NCBI GenBank assembly: GCA_017523725.1
Contig: JAFWVY010000036.1
Coordinates: forward strand, 57,970-121,969
DNA length: 64,000 nucleotides
Source of the DNA: Bacteroidales bacterium
GTDB taxonomy: Bacteria > Bacteroidota > Bacteroidia > Bacteroidales > UBA4181
Direction of reading: 5' to 3'
Shown: positions 1 to 7,027 of the stretch, piece by piece
Position numbering within the stretch: position 1 is the first letter of the stretch
How the letters are laid out: every line of letters starts with the position of its first letter
Made by a program: the position numbers and the translations under genes
Notes under the pieces: model-generated
What the model was told of the DNA's origin: nothing
The model's input: the letters and a program-made list of their open reading frames with translations, nothing else
The model's database searches: none

Positions 1-222
1 ATGCCTCAATTATCCGATACGGATAAGATGGGCGACCTAGCCTGTTTCAGCGATGTGGTGCTGGGGCTTTACAGACCGGAAGTCGATGGCATGCTGGTTG
101 ATGCCATGGGTTATGACATGCGACATGTCTTGTATGTCCTCATCCTGAAAAGCCGTATGGCCGTGGCGGAACATGCGATAAAATTCTCCATGTCGCCCGG
201 GAATTGCCGCATCACAGAATAA
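1..222 (+). other. Possible partial ORF at the left edge
   Basis: The frame is open from base 1 to a stop at 220-222 and could be the 3' end of a gene that starts outside the window. I recognise no domain. An overlapping minus-strand frame (37-267) is about as long, so neither can be preferred. This stretch may simply be non-coding DNA upstream of the next gene. Confidence 0.2.
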
Positions 223-269
223 CAAAGCCTCCCTCTGAACAACCTTGTTTAGCCCCCCCGACTTCAATC

Positions 270-1502
270 ATGGACACCCTGAACTATATATTAGACCACT
301 ATCAGCGGATGGATATGCAAAAGAACGCCGGAGGACGGGCTGTTCTGACGGCGTTGGTGCATACGCTCACGAAAGAAGAACTGCAGACGCTGCGAAAGAA
401 AATCAAGCGTAATGTATTGAATTGGCATGTCAGCACAGAACTCTGTAAGGAAGTCACCAAAGTGCTGAACAAAAAATACCCGCACAGAAATGGTAACATT
501 TCGACCGTGCTGAAGCAGTTTGCCGACAAGAAAAGCGGCAAGGTGGCAGAAGCCAGGGTGGAACTGCGCGACAGGTACGGCAAGCAGTCATTCCAGATGC
601 AGCGGAAGATCCTGAAGGCCATGCTCGCAGCCTCCAAGCAAGACCGGATCTGGGCATACAAACAATTGGAGAAAGCATGGGACGACTACTTCTTCGAAGA
701 CGTGAAAAAACTGTGGGAACAGCACCGCGAGGAGGCGTGCATTGCCGTGGTTTCAAAGCATTTCCCGACGGATTATGTGTACGACAATCTTCCCTGGCTG
801 GATACGAACGACAACTATTTCTATCTATGTGTCAAGCTTGTACATCACCCCTCATTCAAGATAGACGCAAGGCGGTTCATAAATACATCTCATACATGGT
901 GGTGGCCAGATTTGGCATATCTGCATATCATGGCCAAATCAAAAAGTAAAGTGGAACCGGGCGTGGCTACAAAGGTGCTGTACAAATACATGGCATTCTA
1001 TATCCAAAACACGACCCTGCCGCCACGGGCCCCATTCCAGTACGACCTTCCCGATCAAATCCAGGATAAGACTTTATCCACCAAGTATTTTGAGTTTGTA
1101 TCCTTCGTCCTCTGGTGTATGGGCGAACTCGGTCTGGTCGAAGAACTGTTAGCCTTCGAAGTATGGGACAAAAAAGTCAAATCATTGTTTTTCAAGCATC
1201 TAAAGGAAGGGCTGATGATTCATGTTGATACCGAAGACAGGACATGGCATTCATGGGATCCTGAGGATTTGAGAGATTCGTGGAACCTGCTCCGCTACAC
1301 CATCGCAGAGTGTCTGCCCGAGGAATTCCGGCAGTTGATAAAAATCAAGTTCAACGTATCTGTGGATCCGGAATCCGGACAAATCCGGGAACAGCGAGAA
1401 ACGTCGGAGGCCCCGACCGGCCAGGAGAATGTCTCCATTCGCCGGACTGAGGTTTTAAACAATCTCATTGCGGAATTCGATCTGGAAGAACTACCGTTTT
1501 AA
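270..1502 (+). CDS. Unknown 410-residue mostly helical protein
   Basis: I do not recognise this protein. The start at 270 (MDTLNYILDHYQ) is preferred over an upstream ATG at 204 because the upstream part (PSEQPCLAPPTS) looks non-coding. It has no signal peptide and no membrane segment. The first 150 residues are rich in Lys, Arg and Glu and probably helical; the middle is aromatic with a WWWPDLAY stretch; the C-terminal 40 residues are polar. It is followed 41 bp later by a lipoprotein gene on the same strand, so the two may be cotranscribed. Base composition is more AT-rich than in the housekeeping genes to the right, which suggests accessory DNA. Function cannot be assigned from the sequence. 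Confidence 0.75.
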   Translation: MDTLNYILDHYQRMDMQKNAGGRAVLTALVHTLTKEELQTLRKKIKRNVLNWHVSTELCKEVTKVLNKKYPHRNGNISTVLKQFADKKSGKVAEARVELRDRYGKQSFQMQRKILKAMLAASKQDRIWAYKQLEKAWDDYFFEDVKKLWEQHREEACIAVVSKHFPTDYVYDNLPWLDTNDNYFYLCVKLVHHPSFKIDARRFINTSHTWWWPDLAYLHIMAKSKSKVEPGVATKVLYKYMAFYIQNTTLPPRAPFQYDLPDQIQDKTLSTKYFEFVSFVLWCMGELGLVEELLAFEVWDKKVKSLFFKHLKEGLMIHVDTEDRTWHSWDPEDLRDSWNLLRYTIAECLPEEFRQLIKIKFNVSVDPESGQIREQRETSEAPTGQENVSIRRTEVLNNLIAEFDLEELPF

Positions 1503-1543
1503 ACGCCTCATGACTTCATCCCAAAGAACCCAAAAGTCTCCCC

Positions 1544-2254
1544 ATGAAAACCAATCTCTTCGCCATCCTTTTCGTCCTGCTGTCGTCCTGCGGCCGTAAC
1601 ACGGACGAGTTTCCCATCAAGACCTATATCGTCTATGATGAGCCGGTGAACGGGTATCGCGTGACAGGGGTGTTCTATCCGTTTGATGCAAATACAGAAA
1701 CCGGACAGATAGAATTGCGCTTCAAACCGGTAAAAGGTGGACGGGCGCTGGTCTACTCGAATGTCGGCAAGCATGAGGAAGGGCATCCGGATTGGCGGGA
1801 TAAATTCTCGGGCAAGAACATCTTCGACATGGTCTTCGATGAAAACGGGTATGTCGACAAGGCGTCAGGTTTCAAAGACGGCGAAACGTACCATTGGCAT
1901 TACCACGGCACACAGGAGGAATACCGGGCCCACTCTCCTCTTTTATACGATGCTGAATTCCAGTTTCATGATGTGGATTTCGACGGCGAAGACGAATTAT
2001 TGATCAATACTTACTACCGAGGTCAGATAGGCAATTATTACAAAGTTTACGAAATCACACCCCAGGGGCTGGTCCTGAGAAAAGGCAAGCCTTTCGACGA
2101 CATCAACAACGACACCGAATTCCACCCGGATACCAGGACCATCGTGAACTGGTCGTCTTTTTACTATGGCGAGAAAATCGGATTCACCCTCTCCAAGGAC
2201 GGGAAAAGAGTCATGAAGGTGTTCAAGATTGGATACGACTCCTCCCGGGATTAA
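1544..2254 (+). CDS. Predicted lipoprotein of unknown function
   Basis: A short hydrophobic N-terminus ends in LLSSCGRN, a typical lipobox, so the mature protein should be lipid-anchored at Cys16 or nearby. The remaining 220 residues look like an extracytoplasmic beta-rich domain. Around residues 145-155 there is a DVDFDGEDELLIN segment resembling the calcium-binding loop of FG-GAP/VCBS-type repeats (D-x-D-x-D-G), and the surrounding text suits a single such repeat. It lies 41 bp behind the unknown gene at 270-1502 and converges on the ATPase gene at 2287 with a 32-bp gap. No specific family is recognised. Confidence 0.75.
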   Translation: MKTNLFAILFVLLSSCGRNTDEFPIKTYIVYDEPVNGYRVTGVFYPFDANTETGQIELRFKPVKGGRALVYSNVGKHEEGHPDWRDKFSGKNIFDMVFDENGYVDKASGFKDGETYHWHYHGTQEEYRAHSPLLYDAEFQFHDVDFDGEDELLINTYYRGQIGNYYKVYEITPQGLVLRKGKPFDDINNDTEFHPDTRTIVNWSSFYYGEKIGFTLSKDGKRVMKVFKIGYDSSRD

Positions 2255-2286
2255 TCACGCCATCAAACGCAAATAAACTCTCCAAC

Positions 2287-3426
2287 TCAGAATATCTCGC
2301 CGCCCCATAGCATTCGCAGGAAATCGAGCACATTAATAAGCTCAATACCATCAACTTGCCTTGTTATAGGCTCTAATGACACAAGAATCAGGCGGCAGCC
2401 GGGATGCTCTTCTTTAAATGCCTTGAGACCGGTCTTATGTTTGGCCTTTACTTGCTCGGATGATTTGATTTCGATGGCAATCCTGGCATCCCCGATGACG
2501 GCGTCGACTTCCTTCCTGTCGTATGTGCGCCAGTAGGAAATGACGTCCTTTTTGTCGTTATATCCTTTATAGGCAATAATTTCCTGCATTACAAAATGCT
2601 CAAAGGCGTGACCGTATTCGTCGGTGCCGCGCCGAAGCGAATGGCGGTCCATAAGATAGTTGGCAACCCCCACATCAAAGTAGTAGAAACGGGGGGATTG
2701 GACGACCTTACGCTTGACTGCCTTCCTGTACGCCGGAATTTCATAACCGATCAAGGTGTCATAGAGTATCTGGAAATATGATTGTACCGTTTTGACAGAA
2801 ACGCCACAGTCTGAAGCGATGTTGGAATAGTTCAGAATCTCTCCGTCAGAAATGGCAGCCACCTCCATAAAACGTTCGAAAGCATCAAGTTCCCTGACTT
2901 CACCTTCCTCACGAATCTCTTCGTTGAGATATACCTCCACATATCCCTTCAGTCGCTTGGTGGCATCCGCCACCATATAATGGCGCGGAAGCATTCCGTT
3001 CTGGACTGCCCGGTCAAGTTGGAAATCTGTCACTTCCGGCCAGACAAGCGGATAAAATGTTTCCGGGATGGCACGGCCGCCAAGGGTATTTGCTCCGGAT
3101 TTCTTCAGTTTCCGGGCACTGGAACCGCTGAGAATGAACCATAATCCCTTCTCAACCATCAAAGTATGGACAATATCCAACAATTCAGGCACTTTCTGAA
3201 TCTCATCTATGATGACCAACGTGCCTGCCGGTTTGTCCCAAAGGGCTTCCTTCAGGGAATTTGGATTCCTTTTGAAGCCTTTTCTCACATCTGGATCCAG
3301 CAAATCGTAGTAAATACGGCCTTTGTACCTCTCTTTTAAAAGGGTGGATTTTCCTGTCTGACGTGCACCAAACAGGAACATTCCCTCATCTAACTTGCTC
3401 TCAATATTGAAGATACGCTTATACAT
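2287..3426 (-). CDS. AAA ATPase of the AAA_14/DUF4143 type
   Basis: The protein has a Walker A motif GARQTGKST at residues 20-28 and a Walker B VIIDEIQ near 71-77, with the EIQK signature usual in the AAA_14 plus DUF4143 family. The C-terminal half carries the DUF4143 nuclease-like segment (RKEVDAVIG then IAIEIKSSEQVKAKH, near residues 303-330), which matches the D-(x)n-ExK spacing of restriction-type folds. Length (379) is normal for the family. These proteins are common and sporadic in gut Bacteroidetes and are often found in accessory DNA; their role is not settled. The gene sits downstream of leuB across an AT-rich 128-bp gap that has its own -7-like box at 3455-3462. Confidence 0.88.
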   Translation of the reverse strand: MYKRIFNIESKLDEGMFLFGARQTGKSTLLKERYKGRIYYDLLDPDVRKGFKRNPNSLKEALWDKPAGTLVIIDEIQKVPELLDIVHTLMVEKGLWFILSGSSARKLKKSGANTLGGRAIPETFYPLVWPEVTDFQLDRAVQNGMLPRHYMVADATKRLKGYVEVYLNEEIREEGEVRELDAFERFMEVAAISDGEILNYSNIASDCGVSVKTVQSYFQILYDTLIGYEIPAYRKAVKRKVVQSPRFYYFDVGVANYLMDRHSLRRGTDEYGHAFEHFVMQEIIAYKGYNDKKDVISYWRTYDRKEVDAVIGDARIAIEIKSSEQVKAKHKTGLKAFKEEHPGCRLILVSLEPITRQVDGIELINVLDFLRMLWGGEIF

Positions 3427-3454
3427 AATTCACTTGATTTCCTTTATTACTCCA

Positions 3455-3462
3455 CAAATTTA
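3455..3462 (-). promoter_or_regulatory. -7 box for the AAA ATPase gene
   Basis: On the minus strand this reads TAAATTTG, matching the Bacteroidetes TAnnTTTG -7 element, 29 bp upstream of the ATG at 3426. The gap is strikingly AT-rich and a second CAAATTTATA copy lies at 3486-3495. No good -33 TTTG is seen at the right distance. Confidence 0.5.
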
Positions 3463-3554
3463 TAATAAATCATGGAGTATAGTCGCAAATTTATAAAAAA
3501 AATTTGGAATAAATGTGTATTTCTTAGAAAAATCTGCCCGAAGCCCCTGACCGC

Positions 3555-4613
3555 TCAGATTCTGGCGGCAATCCAGTCGCCCACTTCGGAGGTGGTGTGC
3601 CCGGCGCCTTCGGGTGCGAGGTCCTGGGTGACGAATCCTTCGGCGAAGGACTGTTCGCAGGCGCCCTGGACCGCCTTCGCTTCTTCGGTCCATCCGAATG
3701 CGTAGTCGAGCATCATGGCGGCCGACAGGATCATGGCCACGGGATTGGCTATGTTGCGGCCTTTGGCCTGCGGATATGAGCCATGCACCGGCTCGAACAG
3801 ACAGTGTCCGCTGCCGAGCGACGCCGACGGCAGGATGCCCATCGAGCCCGCCACGGCGGCAGCCAAGTCGGTCAGGATATCCCCGAACATATTCTCCGTC
3901 AGGATGACATCGAAAACGGCAGGATTCGTCACGAGCTGCATGGCGGCATTGTCCACGAACAGAAAGTCGAGCTGCACGCCCGGGTAGTCGGCCTGCAACT
4001 GCTGTACTTCGTCCCGCCACAGGCGTGACGTCTCGAGGATGTTCGATTTGTCCACCAGTGTCAGGCGGCCTCTGCGCCCCATGGCTGTTTCGAAAGCCAG
4101 CCGGGCGATGCGGCGGATCTCCTCGCGCGAATAGATGCAGGTGTCGAAGGCACCGTCGTCCCCTTCCCTGCCGCGCCGGCCGAAATACAGGCCGCCGGTC
4201 AGCTCGCGGAAGACCACGAAATCCACGCCGTCGAGCCGTTCGGGCCGGAGTGGCGAGCAACGGCGCAAGGCTGGATAGCAGACTGTGGGACGGATGTTGG
4301 CGAAAAGGCCAAGCTGTTTGCGCATGGCCAGAAGGCCCTGCTCCGGACGTATGCCGGCTTTCGGGTTGAGGTCGTAGGCCGGATCGCCCACGGCGCCGAA
4401 CAACACCGCATCGGAGGCGAGACAGATGCGGTGGGTTCCTTCCGGATACGGATTGCCGACCGCCGCAATGGCCGTTGCGCCGACCAATGCCGTTTCATAA
4501 CAGAACGAGCGGCCGAACCGACGTCCGACGGCATCCAGCACTTTGACGGCTTCCGCCATGACCTCCGGGCCGATGCCGTCACCCGGCAGCAGCGCGATAT
4601 GTTTGACCTCCAT
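3555..4613 (-). CDS. leuB: 3-isopropylmalate dehydrogenase
   Basis: LeuB oxidatively decarboxylates 3-isopropylmalate with NAD+ in leucine synthesis. Family marks are clear: LLPGDGIGPEV at the N-terminus, LLAMRKQLGLFANIRP in the substrate loop, VDKSNILETSRLWR, NMFGDILTDLAA for metal and substrate binding, and FEPVHGSYPQAKGRNIANP for NAD binding. Length (352) is normal. The Leu in the loop and the FEPVHGS signature separate it from isocitrate and tartrate dehydrogenases. It follows the MCE gene by 39 bp on the same strand. The usual partners leuA, leuC and leuD are not in this window, which is unusual. Confidence 0.95.
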   Translation of the reverse strand: MEVKHIALLPGDGIGPEVMAEAVKVLDAVGRRFGRSFCYETALVGATAIAAVGNPYPEGTHRICLASDAVLFGAVGDPAYDLNPKAGIRPEQGLLAMRKQLGLFANIRPTVCYPALRRCSPLRPERLDGVDFVVFRELTGGLYFGRRGREGDDGAFDTCIYSREEIRRIARLAFETAMGRRGRLTLVDKSNILETSRLWRDEVQQLQADYPGVQLDFLFVDNAAMQLVTNPAVFDVILTENMFGDILTDLAAAVAGSMGILPSASLGSGHCLFEPVHGSYPQAKGRNIANPVAMILSAAMMLDYAFGWTEEAKAVQGACEQSFAEGFVTQDLAPEGAGHTTSEVGDWIAARI

Positions 4614-4652
4614 GGGTGTAACTATGAGAACCTGCCGGCAACCGGCCAGGCG

Positions 4653-5573
4653 TTATTTCTGTTTGACTTTGCGTTCGAAGACAGAGAACTGTACGTAATC
4701 ACGCGGATGCGCCTTGATGTCCTTGATCAGGGCGTCCAGGTCGTCCACGGAATTCTGCAGCGACCGGTGCAGCTCGTCGCTGTTCAGCAGCTTGCCCGCG
4801 GTCCCTTCTTCCGAATTGAGCTGGTCGATGGCTGTCTGGAGAGACGCCACCGCACCGTTCACCTGTTGAATGAGTTCCTGCCAGCCCGCACCCGCCAGTT
4901 CTTCCGAAAGCGAATCGACGTTTTCGAGGATGCCGGTGATGTGTTCGTCCTGCCCTTTCAGCGTCGCGGACAGCGATTCGAGGTTCCCGACCAGTGCCGT
5001 CATCCGGGGACGCAGGGCGCTGACCATCTCGTCGAACTCCGACACGATATGTTTTACGTTGTCCTGGGTGTCGGTGTCCAGAATCCGGTTGATCCGCGCC
5101 ACCATCGTGTCGATCGAAGCCAGCGTCACGGTTGCCTTCTCGGCGGCCGGCGCCAGACGGGCCGTCAGACCAGAAATCATGTCGTTTTCCAGAATGCCCC
5201 GCAGCGTGTCGCCCGGCGACGCAAACTGCTGGCTGTCACCCCATACGAGGCGCACCGCCTTGGTGCCCAGCAAGTCGGCACTGCAGATTTCCATGACGGA
5301 GTTCTGCGGCACCTGCAACGACTTCTTGACGTTGATTTCCACCACGATGCGCGACATGTCGCCATGCAGCACCGAAATGTCGCCCACATAGCCGACCGTC
5401 ATGCCGTTGGTCATCACCGGGCTCGATTTCTGCAGGCCGTTGACATCCGGATAGACGGCATAATACGCTCGCGACGAGGTGAAAACATCCTTGCCTTTCA
5501 AAAAATTCAGGCCCATGATGAATGCCACGAAAATGACAACCGCCACCAGACCTATTCTGATTTCCTTCTGCAT
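4653..5573 (-). CDS. mlaD: MCE-domain (MlaD-like) lipid transport protein
   Basis: An N-terminal membrane anchor (GLVAVVIFVAFIMGLNFLKG) is followed by an MCE domain with GYVGDI, VEINVKK and the characteristic SADLLGTKAVRL segment, then about 150 residues of coiled coil. This is the layout of the periplasmic substrate-binding part of MlaFED-type phospholipid transporters. The permease and ATPase genes are not in this window. It lies 11 bp downstream of the amidase gene and probably shares its transcript; lptD is divergent, so the neighbourhood is devoted to the cell envelope. Confidence 0.88.
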   Translation of the reverse strand: MQKEIRIGLVAVVIFVAFIMGLNFLKGKDVFTSSRAYYAVYPDVNGLQKSSPVMTNGMTVGYVGDISVLHGDMSRIVVEINVKKSLQVPQNSVMEICSADLLGTKAVRLVWGDSQQFASPGDTLRGILENDMISGLTARLAPAAEKATVTLASIDTMVARINRILDTDTQDNVKHIVSEFDEMVSALRPRMTALVGNLESLSATLKGQDEHITGILENVDSLSEELAGAGWQELIQQVNGAVASLQTAIDQLNSEEGTAGKLLNSDELHRSLQNSVDDLDALIKDIKAHPRDYVQFSVFERKVKQK

Positions 5574-5584
5574 ATCGGTTTCTT

Positions 5585-6829
5585 TTATTGTCCTGCTTCG
5601 CGGCGGGCCTCCTGCAGCGGCATGGGCACGCCGTTCTTAAAGGCCGTGACGAAGGCGTCCGGGAACGTCTTGCGCACGGTGGCGAGCCGGGCTGCCGCCT
5701 CGGCATAGACCGGTGAGCGGAACGCTACGTATTTGTAGGAATTCGCCGAGACCTTCACCTCGGCAATGCCTTGATAATTTTTCAGTTCACGGGAGTTGAG
5801 CGGCACGGCACGGGTGGACGAGAGCACCTGTACGGCGAACTCGATGCCGGAGGCCGGCCGGGAGGCTGCAGCCTGCCCGGCCGCCGTTGTTGCCGGCTGA
5901 GCGGCGGGTTGTCCCGATGCCGGCTGAGTTGCCGCAGTTTGCGTGGCAGACTGTCCTGCGGACGCAGAAGCAGAGCTTTGAGCACCGGTCTGTCCGGCTG
6001 CGGCCGACGCCGGTTTCTCTTCCACCACAGACCAGCTGCTGCGGCTGTCCACATTCGACTTGTATTTCTTGAAAGCCGCAAGGATAGACTGCACAATCTT
6101 ATTGGTGCCCGATGCCGAATACATCCATTTCTCCTCGGTCGGATTCGTCATGAAGCCCACCTCTATCAGCACGCTGGGTGCTGCCGTTTTCCACAGCACA
6201 TACACACCCGCCTGCTTGACGCCGCGGTCCACACGGCCGGCTTTCTTGAGTTCCGACTGCACCGCCACGGCAAAATCCAGGCTGTGGTTGAGAAAGGTAT
6301 TCTGATAGAGCGAAAACAGGATGAACGACTCGGGCGACTTGGGGTCGAAGCCTTCGTAATGCGCCTCATAGTCGTCCTCGAGCAGCATCACCGAGTTCTC
6401 GATCTTGGCCACTTCGAGGTTGGCCGCCGCCTTGGTCGTACCCATGACCAGCGTTTCCGCGCCGCTCGGCGAAGCAGACCGTCCGGCCACGCTGTTGCAG
6501 TGAATCGAGATGAACAGGTCGGCCGAGGCCTTGTTGGCGATGTCGGCCCGCTGGTACAGCGTCACGTTCTTGTCGGTTTCCCGCGTATAGATGATCTTGA
6601 GGTCAGGATATTCCGCCTTCATCTGTTTGCCCAGTTGCAGCGCAATCTTCAACGTGATATCCTTCTCCTTGTAAAGGGTGCCGAGTGCCCCGGGGTCGGT
6701 GCCGCCGTGTCCCGCGTCGATGACTACTGTGCGGATGCCGCCGGCGTCCGGCAGCGTCTGCGCATGCAACGCCGTGACCGCGATGAAGAGCATCAGGCAT
6801 CCTGACAAGATCCGTCGAATCTGTTCCAT
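5585..6829 (-). CDS. N-acetylmuramoyl-L-alanine amidase with SPOR-like tail
   Basis: The start at 6829 (MEQIRRILSG) gives a clean signal peptide ending in LHAQ; the longer frame to 7006 would run into the divergent promoter region. The Amidase_3 domain shows VVIDAGHGGTDPGA (zinc His), the downstream Glu in YKEKD, FISIHCNS (zinc His) and VLIEVGFMTNP (catalytic Glu). It removes the peptide from MurNAc in peptidoglycan. A linker of about 55 residues rich in Ala, Gln, Ser, Gly and Pro (about 5845-6015) leads to a C-terminal domain of about 80 residues that looks SPOR-like (EFAVQVLSS, KYVAFRSPVYAEA), which would target it to denuded glycan. It is first in a likely operon with the MCE gene. Confidence 0.92.
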   Translation of the reverse strand: MEQIRRILSGCLMLFIAVTALHAQTLPDAGGIRTVVIDAGHGGTDPGALGTLYKEKDITLKIALQLGKQMKAEYPDLKIIYTRETDKNVTLYQRADIANKASADLFISIHCNSVAGRSASPSGAETLVMGTTKAAANLEVAKIENSVMLLEDDYEAHYEGFDPKSPESFILFSLYQNTFLNHSLDFAVAVQSELKKAGRVDRGVKQAGVYVLWKTAAPSVLIEVGFMTNPTEEKWMYSASGTNKIVQSILAAFKKYKSNVDSRSSWSVVEEKPASAAAGQTGAQSSASASAGQSATQTAATQPASGQPAAQPATTAAGQAAASRPASGIEFAVQVLSSTRAVPLNSRELKNYQGIAEVKVSANSYKYVAFRSPVYAEAAARLATVRKTFPDAFVTAFKNGVPMPLQEARREAGQ

Positions 6830-6849
6830 AGCGTCTGTATTCAGAAATA

Positions 6850-6857
6850 CAAAGTTA
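6850..6857 (-). promoter_or_regulatory. -7 box for the amidase/MCE operon
   Basis: Minus-strand TAACTTTG matches TAnnTTTG and sits 21 bp upstream of the amidase ATG at 6829, supporting that start. A weak -33-like CTTG lies 18 bp further upstream. Confidence 0.55.
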
Positions 6858-6987
6858 CGATTTTCTGGAGATTTACAAGCGACAGAGGCCCTCCCCGGCC
6901 GCCGGGACGGTCGGAAGGCGTCATTTTCTATCGTCGAAGGCCATGATTCAAATGGCATCATGTCGCGCATTTCTTTCTTTGCCAAAA

Positions 6988-7018
6988 TTTGATATCTGTC
7001 CCACAACCGCTATCTTTG
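6988..7018 (+). promoter_or_regulatory. Bacteroidetes promoter of lptD
   Basis: TTTG at 6988-6991 and TATCTTTG at 7011-7018 are separated by 19 bp, an excellent match to the Bacteroidetes -33/-7 consensus. Transcription should begin only a few bases before the ATG at 7028, so the leader is very short and the upstream in-frame ATG at 6989 is excluded. Confidence 0.8.
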
Positions 7019-7027
7019 CAACTTAAA

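Noticed and set aside
37..267. Minus-strand frame at the left edge
   Set aside because: No domain, low-complexity His/Asp/Gln content and an equally open frame on the other strand; not supportable as a gene.
3555..4613. Isocitrate or tartrate dehydrogenase instead of LeuB
   Set aside because: The substrate-loop text LLAMRKQLGLFANIRP and the NAD-type FEPVHGSYPQAKG motif fit LeuB.
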